From contig NZ_CP109162.1 in NCBI RefSeq assembly GCF_035920445.1, positions 5,208,001 to 5,272,000 on the forward strand: a stretch of DNA of 64,000 bases. The letters are read 5' to 3'. Below are positions 55,839-64,000 of this stretch, in pieces. The position numbers and the translations under genes were made by a program. The notes under the pieces were generated by a model. It saw only the letters and a program-made list of their open reading frames with translations. It made no database searches and was not told the origin of the DNA. The DNA comes from Nocardia sp. NBC_01730. Lineage in GTDB: Bacteria; Actinomycetota; Actinomycetes; Mycobacteriales; Mycobacteriaceae. Each line of letters starts with the position of its first letter. Within the stretch, counting starts at the first letter, position 1.

Positions 55839-56674
55839 CCACCCTCACCGCGACCGAAACCACGGCGCGCCATGCGGCGCCCGCACCGATTCCCGACGTG
55901 AGCAACCGTATTCCGCTCGGGCAGGCGGTGGCGAACTCGTTCACCATGGCCTACCGCGGTCTGCTGAAGATCAAGCACAACCCCGAGCAGCTGTTCGACG
56001 TCACCGTACAGCCGATCCTGTTCACCGCGTTGTTCGCCTACATCTTCGGCGGCGCGATCGGCGGCAGCGTGCAGGACTACCTGCCGATCCTGATTCCCGG
56101 CATCCTGGTGCAGACCGTGGTACTCACCTCGGTCGTCACCGGCACCCAGTTGCGCGAGGACATGGACAAGTGCGTCTTCGACCGGTTCAAATCCCTCCCG
56201 ATCGCCCGTATTTCGGCATTGGCCGGGGCGCTGATCGCGGATATGGCGCGCTACGTGATCGCGACAGTGCTGACCATCCTCGTCGGACTGTGCATCGGAT
56301 ACCGTCCGGGCGGCGGCGTGGTGGGCGTGATCGCGGCGGGCCTGGTGATCGTGGCCTGCTCGTTCGCGATCAGCTGGATCTGGGCGTTGGTCGGCGTCAC
56401 CGGTAAGAGCGCGGCCGGTGTGCAGGGCATCTCGATGATGATCATGTTCCCGCTGACTTTCATGTCCGGCGCCTTCGCGCTGGTGGGCACGATGCCGGGC
56501 TGGATGCAGGCGATCAATCACGCGAACCCGGTGTATTACATGGTGAACGCGTGCCGTGCGCTGATGAACGGCGGCGCTTACGGCACCGACCTGGCCTGGT
56601 CGCTGATCGGCGCCGTGGTCGTCATCGCGATCTTCGCCCCGCTGACCGTCAAGGCGTACATGCGCCGGGCGTGA
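55835..56674 (+). CDS. ABC exporter permease, DrrB type (ABC-2)
   Basis: 279 aa, about six membrane helices: ILFTALFAYIFGGAIGGSVQ, PGILVQTVVLTSVVTGTQLR, and VVVIAIFAPLTVKAYMRRA at the end. The ABC-2 segment EDMDKCVFDRFKSLPIARIS is conserved in DrrB proteins. Start overlaps the ATPase stop. Confidence 0.92.
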   Translation: MTTLTATETTARHAAPAPIPDVSNRIPLGQAVANSFTMAYRGLLKIKHNPEQLFDVTVQPILFTALFAYIFGGAIGGSVQDYLPILIPGILVQTVVLTSVVTGTQLREDMDKCVFDRFKSLPIARISALAGALIADMARYVIATVLTILVGLCIGYRPGGGVVGVIAAGLVIVACSFAISWIWALVGVTGKSAAGVQGISMMIMFPLTFMSGAFALVGTMPGWMQAINHANPVYYMVNACRALMNGGAYGTDLAWSLIGAVVVIAIFAPLTVKAYMRRA

Positions 56675-56820
56675 GGCACACACGATGCGCACGCCGGGTG
56701 ACGAACCAGTCACCCGGCGTACCGTCGTCGGTCCGTTATGCGCGGCGGCTCGGTCGCGCCCTCGACGGGCGTCGCGGCCGAATGTCACCGGATGTCAGCC
56801 GAGTGTGCCGCGGTAGCGCC

Positions 56821-59800
56821 TCAGCGGGCCTCGTTCAGCTCGTGAAGTATCCGCATGATGCGGTCTGCGGAGTCCCTGCGGCGCAGGTGGCCGACCCGGT
56901 CGCGCGCCTCGGCGACCCGGTCGGCGCCGAGCGCCGCGCCGGCCGCGTCCGCGTGTCCGGCCCAGCGCATCGAAGGAAAGTCTTGGCGGCAGAAAACATT
57001 CGGCGCCAACGCGAGCAGCTCGAGACCGCGCGCCACAGACCGATCGACGGCGATGAGATACGAGCCGACCGCGCAGGCGACGCCGCCGATCTGCGGCAGG
57101 TCCTGATACTGCGTCATGCTCGGCAGGGTGAGTTCGACCAGATCCGCGGCCAGGGTCGCGCCGGAGCCGGCGGCGCCGTAGAGCACCTTCGCGTCGAGCG
57201 CCGCCGCGGCGAGCATCAAGGCGCCCGGCCCGGGCCCGAGCGCGCTGTCCGGCCAGCCGTACAGGTCGAGCGCACGTTCGTAGCGATACAGCCCTCCCTC
57301 GATATCGCCCTCCGCGAACGCCACCTCGGCCGAACTCTGCACGACCGTTGCCAGCAGCCGATTCTGCCCGCCGGTCGAGTTGTCGACATCCGACGTGCCG
57401 AGCGCGAGGTCGAGTTCGTGCGCAGCCTGCTCCAGCTCGCCGATACCGACCAGCGACGCCACCAGCATGCTGCGGGTCTCGACCGTGTCCTCGTAGGCGC
57501 CGAGCCGCGCCAGCATGTCCAGCGAACGGCGATAGTACGTTACCGATTCCGCGTACTGCGCGGTCTGACCGCAGACCTGGCCGAGGTGCCTGCACACCAT
57601 GGCCACGCTCCAGACGTTGTTGTGCCCGAAGATCTCCAGCGCCCGGGTCGCGTCTACGGTCGAGCCGTGTACGTCGCCGAGGTTCTCCCTGATGTTGGCG
57701 CGCAGCAGCAGTGCGGTGGCCCTTGTCTCCTGATCTGTCGATCGAAGTGCGTGGGCGATCAGCCTGCCGAGGCCAGCGCCGTCGGGCCGGACGAGCACGA
57801 CTCGGCCGATGAACCGGTTGTTCTCGGTGAGATCGGTGCGGTTGCACAGCAATCGGCGCACGCGCAGGCGCAGCTGGGCGAGCGCGCGGGCACCACCACC
57901 GGTGTAGGCGAGATGCAGGAACATCATCTGGTACGTGGTGAGCACGAGATCCGACCGCGGCGCGTCGGGGCCGAATACGGCCGGCTCCAGGTCGATGACC
58001 CGCGCAGCCCAGCTGACCACCTCGGTGTGCGAGCCGCGAATCACCCATAGCGTGGCGATGACGGGGAAGACTGTGTACGCCGTTGCGGCGTCCCGCCGTT
58101 CGAGCGCACAGCGCAACGCCGCGAGCAGGTTGTCCAACTCCATCGCGACCGAAAGCGCCAGCTCGATCTGGTCGCCGGTCAGATACCGGCGCGCCACGTC
58201 GTCGGAATAGTCCTTTGCCCACCGCATTATCGCGATGTCGACCGATTCGGCATCCCCCGCGATGCGGGTCAGCTGCTCCTCGCCGTACTCCCGCACGGTT
58301 TCCAGCATCCGATAGCGGGTGCCGAGCGCCTCGTCGTCCAGCACCGCGAGCAGCGACTGATTCACCAGGCCGTCGACGGCGGCGGCGACGTCGTCCACCG
58401 CAGCTCCGCACGCCACCGCCTCGGCGGCCGAGAGCGTGAAACCGGCCGGGAATCGGCATAATCGGCGCAGTGTCACCTGCTGCGCGGTGTCGAGCAGGTT
58501 CCAGCTCCAGTCGATCACGGCGTGCAGCGTGCGATGTCGTTCGGGCGAGCTGCGGTCGCCGTGGCGCAGCAGGGCGAACCGATCGGACAGCCGCTCGTTG
58601 ATCTCCTCGACGCTCATCACGCGCACGCGTGCGGCGGCTAGCTCGATGGCCAGCGGCAGCCCGTCGAGGGTGTGGCAGAGCTGGGCGACGACGTCCGGGT
58701 CCAGCCGGACGCCGGGGCGCACCGCCCTGGCGCGCGCCGCGAACAGCTCGGTCGCGGGCGAACCGGCGGGGTCGATCGTCAAGGGCGGCAGCGGATACAC
58801 GGTCTCGGCGGTGATCATCAGCGGCGCGCGGCTGGTGGTGAGCACGGTCAGCCGGTTGGCGATGCCGATCAGATCGGCGACCACCACGGCGACAGCATCG
58901 ATCAGGTGCTCGCAGTTATCCAAAATGAGCAGCATCGAGCGGGCCGATACCGCGTCGCGCAGACGCTGACGTGCATCGAGCGCCTGCCTGGTGCGCAAGG
59001 TGGCGGAGTCGAAGGTGACGTCGCTCAGGCCGAGCACCGCGGCGATCGCGGCCTCGATCTCGACCCCGGCGTCGTCGCCCTCCGCACGCACCGAGGCCAG
59101 TTCGACCAGCACCACCGGGCGGGAGGCCGCCACGCGCGCACCGATCTCGTTGGCGACCCTGGTCTTTCCCGAGCCGCCCGGGCCGAGGACGGTGATCACG
59201 CGGGAATCGCGCAGTAGTTCTTCGAGCGCGGTCAGATCGTCCGTGCGGCCGAGCAGCATGTTGGGCGCGGCACGCAGCCCGACCGCGCCGGGTTGCTGGA
59301 ATTGTGCCGAGGCGGCGGTGTTTTCGCCGGCGGACAGCGCGCCGGCAGCGGCCGAGATCGGCGTCCCACCGGAGGCGTACCGCGGCGCGAGGTCGGCGGC
59401 GCGGACCGGCTCGCCGCGCAGTATCGCGGTGTTCAACGCTACGAGCGCGGGACCAGGGTCCGTACCGAGGTGCTCGGCCAACCGGGAACGGAAAGCCGCG
59501 AAGGATTCCAGCGCCTCGTTGGCGCGGCCCGCCGCGGCGAGCAGGCGCATCAGGGTCTGCTGTGCGGGTTCGTCGAACGGGTCGGTGGCGTTGCGTCGGC
59601 GGGCCAGGCGCAGTGCGCCGTCGATGTCGCCGACGGACTCGCGCGCGGCCAGCTCGAGCGCGTCCAACTCGGCGTGCCGGTGCGCGGCGGCAGTGCGCAG
59701 CTCGTCGGCGAGGCCACCAGCGGGCAGGTCGGCGCCTGGTTCTCCGCGCCACAGCCCTCGCGCCTGCCACACCGCGTCCAGGCACCCGGTCGGGTCGCCC

Positions 59801-60201
59801 GCTGTCCGGCAGCCGCGCGCCCGCTGCACGAGCTCGCCGACCAGGGTCAGATCGACCTGATCGGTGCCCATGCTCAACCGGTAACCCGCCGGCCCGATCT
59901 CCAACGTTCCGTCGGGCAGAGCAGAGCGGAGCCGGGAGACCTGGGTGTGTAGCGCATTCATCGGCGCCCTCGGCGGCTGCTCACCCCACACGTCATCGAT
60001 CAGGGCCTGTGCGCTGCGGCTGCGGCCCGTCCGCAAGGCGAGCGCCGCGAGCAGCAGCCGGGAGCGCGCGCCCGGCAGAGGTGTCAGCGCGCCGTCACGG
60101 CGCAGCGCGATCTCACCCAGCAGGGCCACCACGACCGATTCGCCTGCGGGCGCCGTCAAGGGGTGACTGTGGCCGTTCAGGCCGCTCTGATCCGGAAACA
60201 T
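56821..60201 (-). CDS. BTAD-domain transcriptional regulator with ATPase (AfsR/SARP-like)
   Basis: 1126 aa. An OmpR-type winged helix (about 25-112, RSRLLLAALALRTGRSRSAQ, VWGEQPPRAPMNALHTQVSR) is followed by the BTAD helical domain (about 115-262), an AAA/NB-ARC-like ATPase with Walker A GPGGSGKT at 340-347 and Walker B SMLLILDNCEHL, and a long TPR-like C-terminal half. Such proteins switch on secondary-metabolite or stress genes when ATP or ligand is bound. It converges on the ABC exporter, 146 bp away. Target genes unknown. Confidence 0.9.
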   Translation of the reverse strand: MFPDQSGLNGHSHPLTAPAGESVVVALLGEIALRRDGALTPLPGARSRLLLAALALRTGRSRSAQALIDDVWGEQPPRAPMNALHTQVSRLRSALPDGTLEIGPAGYRLSMGTDQVDLTLVGELVQRARGCRTAGDPTGCLDAVWQARGLWRGEPGADLPAGGLADELRTAAAHRHAELDALELAARESVGDIDGALRLARRRNATDPFDEPAQQTLMRLLAAAGRANEALESFAAFRSRLAEHLGTDPGPALVALNTAILRGEPVRAADLAPRYASGGTPISAAAGALSAGENTAASAQFQQPGAVGLRAAPNMLLGRTDDLTALEELLRDSRVITVLGPGGSGKTRVANEIGARVAASRPVVLVELASVRAEGDDAGVEIEAAIAAVLGLSDVTFDSATLRTRQALDARQRLRDAVSARSMLLILDNCEHLIDAVAVVVADLIGIANRLTVLTTSRAPLMITAETVYPLPPLTIDPAGSPATELFAARARAVRPGVRLDPDVVAQLCHTLDGLPLAIELAAARVRVMSVEEINERLSDRFALLRHGDRSSPERHRTLHAVIDWSWNLLDTAQQVTLRRLCRFPAGFTLSAAEAVACGAAVDDVAAAVDGLVNQSLLAVLDDEALGTRYRMLETVREYGEEQLTRIAGDAESVDIAIMRWAKDYSDDVARRYLTGDQIELALSVAMELDNLLAALRCALERRDAATAYTVFPVIATLWVIRGSHTEVVSWAARVIDLEPAVFGPDAPRSDLVLTTYQMMFLHLAYTGGGARALAQLRLRVRRLLCNRTDLTENNRFIGRVVLVRPDGAGLGRLIAHALRSTDQETRATALLLRANIRENLGDVHGSTVDATRALEIFGHNNVWSVAMVCRHLGQVCGQTAQYAESVTYYRRSLDMLARLGAYEDTVETRSMLVASLVGIGELEQAAHELDLALGTSDVDNSTGGQNRLLATVVQSSAEVAFAEGDIEGGLYRYERALDLYGWPDSALGPGPGALMLAAAALDAKVLYGAAGSGATLAADLVELTLPSMTQYQDLPQIGGVACAVGSYLIAVDRSVARGLELLALAPNVFCRQDFPSMRWAGHADAAGAALGADRVAEARDRVGHLRRRDSADRIMRILHELNEAR

Positions 60202-60290
60202 CCCGCGGTCATCGTATGCGAGCTGGACTGGTCGGGCCGCTATGATTTCTTTGCCCCCATTCCGGACGGTCGGTCGCTTACGCTGACCGC

Positions 60291-60529
60291 ATGGCTGAGT
60301 TCGAAGTGGTCCGCCTGGAATTCCTGAAGCCGATGAAATCTACCAACCGCGTGACCTTCACCCTGGATCCGGTCGAGGCCGGCACCGAGGTGACCTGGCG
60401 GATGACCGGGCGGCAGTCCGCCTGATGGGCGTGGTCGGGAAGCTGATACCGATGGACAAACTGGTGGGCAGGAACTTCGAGAAGGGACTCGCCGGGCTGC
60501 AGCAGGCGGCGACGGCCCAGACGGACTGA
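60291..60529 (+). pseudogene. truncated, frameshifted SRPBCC-family gene
   Basis: Two fragments of one protein in different frames: 60291-60425 (MAEFEVVRLEFLKPMKSTNR ... VTWRMTGRQSA) and 60425-60529 (MGVVGKLIPMDKLVGRNFEK GLAGLQQAATAQTD, read as one). Together they match the C-terminal half of polyketide-cyclase/SRPBCC proteins, where GRQSALMGVVGKL would be continuous. One base missing in CCTGATG explains the shift. The N-terminal 60 or so residues are absent. Confidence 0.75.
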
Positions 60530-60556
60530 ACACCCCGCGCGCATTAGGCTGCGGAT

Positions 60557-61426
60557 ATGGCTACTGCAGCGCAATGGATCGAGGGCGCTCGACCGCGTAC
60601 CCTGCCGAACGCGATCGCTCCTGTGCTCGCCGGGACCGGCGCGGCCGCGTCTGTCGGCGGTGCGGTGTGGTGGAAAGCGATTCTGGCGCTGCTCGTTTCG
60701 CTGGCACTGATCATCGGCGTGAACTACGCCAACGACTACTCCGATGGCATCCGCGGCACCGACGACGTCCGGGTCGGCCCGCTGCGGCTGGTCGGGCAGA
60801 AGCTCGCGTCGCCCGCCGCGGTGCGGAATGCCGCGATTGTCAGCCTCGCCCTCGGCGGGGTCTTCGGCCTTGTCCTCGTCGTCACCAGCGCGTGGTGGCT
60901 GCTGCTCATCGGCGCCGCCTGCCTGGTCGGCGCCTGGTACTACACCGGTGGCAGCAAGCCCTACGGCTACAGCGGATTCGGCGAGCTCGCGGTGTTCGTC
61001 TTCTTCGGCCTGATCGGTGTGCTCGGCACCCAGTTCGTGCAGGCGAAGGAGATCGATTGGGTGGGCGCGCTGCTCGCGGTCTCGGTGGGCGCGTTCTCCA
61101 GCGCGGTGCTCGTCGCGAACAACCTGCGCGACATCCCGACCGACACCGAATCCGGAAAGGTCACGCTCGCGGTGAAGCTCGGCGATCTGCGTACCCGCAC
61201 GCTGCATCTCGCGCTGCTCGCGGTGCCGTTCATCGCGACGCTGTTCCTCGTCGCCCGCACGCCGTGGGCACTGGTCGGTCTGGTCGCAATGCCGCTGGCC
61301 GTGCGCGCCAATGCGCCGGTGCGCGGCGGCAAGGGCGGACTCGAACTGATTCCCGCCCTGCGGGATTCCGGCCTCGCCTTGCTGGTCTGGTCGGCGGCCA
61401 CCGCACTCGCGGTCGGGCTCGGTTAG
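60557..61426 (+). CDS. menA: 1,4-dihydroxy-2-naphthoate polyprenyltransferase
   Basis: 289 aa UbiA-family membrane enzyme with eight or nine helices. First Asp-rich motif [15 protein letters not shown], second region [20 protein letters not shown]. Attaches the polyprenyl tail to DHNA, giving demethylmenaquinone for MenG. Confidence 0.95.
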   Translation: MATAAQWIEGARPRTLPNAIAPVLAGTGAAASVGGAVWWKAILALLVSLALIIGVNYANDYSDGIRGTDDVRVGPLRLVGQKLASPAAVRNAAIVSLALGGVFGLVLVVTSAWWLLLIGAACLVGAWYYTGGSKPYGYSGFGELAVFVFFGLIGVLGTQFVQAKEIDWVGALLAVSVGAFSSAVLVANNLRDIPTDTESGKVTLAVKLGDLRTRTLHLALLAVPFIATLFLVARTPWALVGLVAMPLAVRANAPVRGGKGGLELIPALRDSGLALLVWSAATALAVGLG

Positions 61427-61461
61427 CCGCGGAGCCCGCGCGCGGGCAACAAACACCTCGC

Positions 61462-61851
61462 CTAGTCGTCGCCGTCCGGGACCAGGATGCCGAGCACCCA
61501 GTTGACGATCGAGACGATGATGCCGCCGAGTACCGCGGCCCAGAAGCCCTCTACCCGCAGGCCGTAGTCGCTGAATGCCTTGGTGATCTCCGCGGTCAGC
61601 CACAGCATGAGCGCGTTGATCACGAGCAGGAACAGGCCGACCGTCACGATCACCAATGGCAGCGACAGCAGTTTGACGATCGGCTTGACCAACGCGTTCA
61701 CCACCGTGAAGACCGCGGCGACGACGAGCACAACGACAACTTTTGCGCCGGTGCCCTGGTCGGAGGGGCTGATGATGTCGATCTTGTCGACCCAGGCCGC
61801 GGCCAGCCAGATTGCCACGCCGTTGATGATCAACCGAATCAGAAGCTGCAT
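61462..61851 (-). CDS. phage-holin-like four-helix membrane protein (YvlD type)
   Basis: 129 aa with four hydrophobic helices: LLIRLIINGVAIWLAAAWV, VVVVLVVAAVFTVVNALVKP, IVTVGLFLLVINALMLWLTA and FWAAVLGGIIVSIVNWVLGI. Fits the Phage_holin_4_2/COG1950 family, which is mostly chromosomal and not linked to prophage. Convergent with menA. Confidence 0.88.
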   Translation of the reverse strand: MQLLIRLIINGVAIWLAAAWVDKIDIISPSDQGTGAKVVVVLVVAAVFTVVNALVKPIVKLLSLPLVIVTVGLFLLVINALMLWLTAEITKAFSDYGLRVEGFWAAVLGGIIVSIVNWVLGILVPDGDD

Positions 61852-61925
61852 GGGCCAATGCTAGGCCCGCGGGGCGGACATGTGCTGCCGCAAAACAAAT
61901 ATCGTGGCAGCACACGCTCCCGCGC

Positions 61926-62510
61926 TCAGGCGGCACGGTCTAGCAGGGCGTGCACCTTGGGACGCAAGTCGTGGATCTGGACGGAGCCGCCGAACAGGCG
62001 CATGGTGGTCTGATTGGGCGCCCGCAGGATCCCCAGCAGGACGTGCCCGGATTCGATGGTCTTGTCCTTGCGGCCGAGCGCCTCGCGCAGCGCGAGCTCC
62101 AGAACCTTTTTCGCGTCCTTGGCGAACGGGATGTGCCCGACGTTGCCGCTGCCGCGACCCCAGCCCAACGGACCGCGCCGCGGTTCGGGCACCGCGCGAT
62201 CGAGCGCGTCCTCACCGAAGTTGGCCTCCAGCGATTCGCGCACGGCGTCGAGATCGATGCCGATGGAGCGCAGGGCTTCGGCGTCTTCCGCGCCGAGCGG
62301 TTCCTCCGTGCCGTTGTCGGCCAGCCTGCTCAGCACGCCCTCGTGGGTGAGCCCGGCCTCGGCGAGCAGGGCCTTCAGCTCCGGGTCGCCGTGTGCGAGC
62401 AGCCCGAGCAGCACGTGCTCCACCTCGATGTTCGGCGCGCACAACTCCCGTGCGTCCTCCTGAGCGATGACGATGGCCGTTCGCGCCGACCTGCTGAACC
62501 GTTCGAACAT
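61926..62510 (-). CDS. Clp N-terminal-domain protein
   Basis: 194 aa with two Clp-N repeats: MFERFSRSARTAIVIAQEDA with ELCAPNIEVEHVLLGLLAHG, and KVLELALREALGRKDKTIES with GHVLLGILRAPNQTTMRLFG. No ATPase domain, so it is a stand-alone substrate- or adaptor-type protein, not ClpC. Its ATG overlaps the stop of the HTH gene (TGATG); the pair is probably coexpressed. Confidence 0.9.
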   Translation of the reverse strand: MFERFSRSARTAIVIAQEDARELCAPNIEVEHVLLGLLAHGDPELKALLAEAGLTHEGVLSRLADNGTEEPLGAEDAEALRSIGIDLDAVRESLEANFGEDALDRAVPEPRRGPLGWGRGSGNVGHIPFAKDAKKVLELALREALGRKDKTIESGHVLLGILRAPNQTTMRLFGGSVQIHDLRPKVHALLDRAA

Positions 62511-62731
62511 CAGCGGCTCCTGCCTCTCCGGTTGTACTTCTGGTGGACCGCCTGCTTGCTGACCTCGAGCGCCTCAGCGATCGCCTGCCATGACCAACCC
62601 TGTTCGCGAGCATTGGTCACCTGGATCGCCTCGAGACGTTCGAGCAGCCGACGCAGCGCGAGCACCGCGCGCAGCCCGACCTTGGGGTCGGGGCTGCCTG
62701 CGGCGGCCGCCAGGGTGGTTGCTTCAGTCAT
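62510..62731 (-). CDS. small helix-turn-helix protein coupled to the Clp-N gene
   Basis: 73 aa from ATG 62731 (MTEATTLAAAAGSPDPKVGL). A single HTH at the C-terminus: GWSWQAIAEALEVSKQAVHQ KY, then a basic tail NRRGRSR. An in-frame start further out (62755) lies inside the palindromic operator and is less likely. Two matching palindromes directly upstream suggest that it represses its own operon. Confidence 0.85.
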   Translation of the reverse strand: MTEATTLAAAAGSPDPKVGLRAVLALRRLLERLEAIQVTNAREQGWSWQAIAEALEVSKQAVHQKYNRRGRSR

Positions 62732-62779
62732 GCCGTCAATTTTTATTGACGGCACCGCAGGATGTCAATAAAAATTGAC
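62732..62779. promoter_or_regulatory. two GTCAAT-N4-ATTGAC operators before the HTH/Clp-N operon
   Basis: GCCGTCAAT-TTTT-ATTGACGGC (62732-62753) and GTCAAT-AAAA-ATTGAC (62764-62779) are perfect palindromes with the same core, centres 29 bp apart. The first abuts the HTH start codon, so binding would block initiation. Confidence 0.7.
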
Positions 62780-62903
62780 GACAGAGGAGACGCGGCAGCC
62801 CGATTCAGCTATCGGTGAACGAATGAACGGGTCCGCGGAACAGATTCGCTCGCGCAGCGGCAGATCGCCAGGTTCCACGCAGCCGCGACCACTCGCAGAT
62901 CGT

Positions 62904-63989
62904 TCAGGCCTCCCAGACTCCGGTCGCCATGAACGTGTCCAGGATCGCGGCGGGCTCGGCGAGGACAATCCCCTGCGACGCGACCCAGGCGTCGTCGAAA
63001 TACGTTCCCGCGTAGCGATCTCCGCCGTCACATAGCAGCGTGACCACGCTGCCGCGGCAGTTCTCGGCGATCATCTCGGCGACAAGCGCGAACACACCCC
63101 ACAGGTTGGTGCCGGTCGACCCGCCGACCCGCCGACCGAGCCGCACACTGGCGTGCCGGGCGGCCGCGATGGAGGCCGCGTCCGGCACCTCGAACATGCG
63201 ATCCACCACCGGCCCGACGAACGACGGTTCCACCCGGGGACGGCCGATCCCCTCGATACGCGAGGACATACCGGTCTGGTAGGTGGGATCGCCGGTCTCG
63301 TAGCCGCCGAAGAACGCGGAGTTCTCCGGATCGACTACGGCCAATTTCGTTGCGTACCTGCGGTAGCGGATGTAGCGGCCGATCGTGGCGCTGGTGCCCC
63401 CGGTGCCCGCGCCGACTACGATCCACTCCGGCACCGGATGGGTCTCCAACGCCATCTGCTGGAAAATCGACTCTGCGATGTTGTTGTTGCCGCGCCAGTC
63501 GGTGGCGCGCTCCGCGTGCGTGAACTGGTCCATGTAGTGGCCGCCGCACTCGGCGGCCAGCCGCGCCGCCTCGGCGTACATATCCGGCGGGCGCTGCACG
63601 AAATGGCAACGGCCGCCCTGGGCTTCGATCAGCGCGACCTTCTGCGGGGACGTGCTCGCAGGCATCACCGCGACGAAGTCCAGGCCGAGCAGCTTCGCGA
63701 AGTAGGCCTCGCTGACCGCGGTCGAGCCGGAGGACGCCTCCACCACCGTGGTGCCTTCGGTGACCCAGCCGTTACAGATCGCGTACAGGAACAGCGAGCG
63801 CGCCAGCCGGTGCTTGAGGCTGCCACTGATATGCGTGGACTCGTCCTTCAGATACAACTGGACATTCCACTGGACAGGCAGCGGATAGCGCAGCAGATGA
63901 GTGTCGGCGCTGCGCTGGGTGTCGGCATCGATCAGCCGGACCGCGTTGTCGACCCAGTCACGCGGCGTTCTGCGATCACAGGACTTCAT
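62904..63989 (-). CDS. PLP-dependent cysteine synthase-family protein, Cds1-like
   Basis: 361 aa fold-type II PLP enzyme. PLP Lys is K59 in [13 protein letters not shown]; substrate loop [14 protein letters not shown]; phosphate-binding [16 protein letters not shown]. The sequence resembles M. tuberculosis Cds1 (Rv3684), an L-cysteine desulfhydrase releasing H2S, more than CysK/CysM; this is from memory. A cysteine synthase role is the alternative. No partner gene within the window. Confidence 0.87.
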   Translation of the reverse strand: MKSCDRRTPRDWVDNAVRLIDADTQRSADTHLLRYPLPVQWNVQLYLKDESTHISGSLKHRLARSLFLYAICNGWVTEGTTVVEASSGSTAVSEAYFAKLLGLDFVAVMPASTSPQKVALIEAQGGRCHFVQRPPDMYAEAARLAAECGGHYMDQFTHAERATDWRGNNNIAESIFQQMALETHPVPEWIVVGAGTGGTSATIGRYIRYRRYATKLAVVDPENSAFFGGYETGDPTYQTGMSSRIEGIGRPRVEPSFVGPVVDRMFEVPDAASIAAARHASVRLGRRVGGSTGTNLWGVFALVAEMIAENCRGSVVTLLCDGGDRYAGTYFDDAWVASQGIVLAEPAAILDTFMATGVWEA

Positions 63990-64000
63990 GAGGACGCCCC

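Noticed and set aside
61462..61851. Prophage, because of the holin-like gene
   Set aside because: This family is widespread on chromosomes; there are no other phage genes, integrase or att sites nearby.
60278..61936. 552-codon frame antisense to menA
   Set aside because: Low-complexity shadow; menA is certain on the other strand.

Overview
The window is high-GC actinobacterial chromosome. It fits Nocardia best: rpoB and rpoC, a complete mce operon, a mycolate-type HadAB dehydratase, MenJ/MgtA/MenG genes in the order known from Mycobacterium tuberculosis, and a mycobacterium-like tRNA-rpmG-had-tRNA-secE-nusG block. The genus is an inference from gene content and protein similarity as I remember it; no search was run.

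Layout. 1-3.5 kb: accessory genes (SRPBCC fragment, ArsR, MmyB-type regulator divergent from an aldo/keto reductase, GNAT). 3.5-4.1 kb: a gene-free stretch with an 11-bp inverted repeat. 4.1-28.7 kb: one long minus-strand housekeeping block, read right to left as secE, nusG, rplK, rplA, (vapBC), rplJ, rplL, mceG, yrbEA-yrbEB, mceA-F, two Mce-associated membrane proteins, rpoB, rpoC. The mce lipid importer thus sits beside its ATPase, between the ribosomal stalk genes and RNA polymerase. 28.9-31.7 kb: tRNA-Trp, a fused hadAB, rpmG, tRNA-Met, tRNA-Thr, a repeat-rich gap and tRNA-Tyr. 31.9-34.9 kb: yajQ, an unusual deazaflavin-reductase/hemerythrin fusion divergent from a MarR gene, and htpX. 35.4-61.4 kb: a dispersed menaquinone region (polyprenyl diphosphate synthase, menJ, menG, menD, menB, menE, menA) interleaved with mgtA, a nitrate reductase/diflavin reductase fusion, a second aldo/keto reductase with its TetR regulator, a hotdog thioesterase, a DrrAB-type ABC exporter and a large BTAD/ATPase regulator. 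61.4-64 kb: holin-like membrane protein, a Clp-N/HTH pair with doubled operators, and a Cds1-like PLP enzyme.

The most unusual signal is a repeat family of about 77-84 bp placed directly in front of genes (menE, secE, the thioesterase gene, the polyprenyl synthase gene). Each copy starts with ATG/GTG-AGC-GAG-CG, encodes a short peptide beginning MSERSER or a close variant, usually ends in a GAGG-type Shine-Dalgarno sequence, and runs into the next start codon. Several reading frames end in a TGA that overlaps the next start as ATGA or GTGA, so the repeats look like portable, translationally coupled leader ORFs. A second family of GC-rich palindromes fills several intergenic gaps, including a three-unit tandem array of about 190 bp per unit before the ABC exporter.

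How the genes work together: the minus-strand block makes ribosomal proteins, the Sec/NusG machinery and RNA polymerase, plus a lipid importer. The right half supplies most of menaquinone synthesis (tail synthesis, MenD, MenE, MenB, MenA, MenG, MenJ). menF and menC are not in the window.
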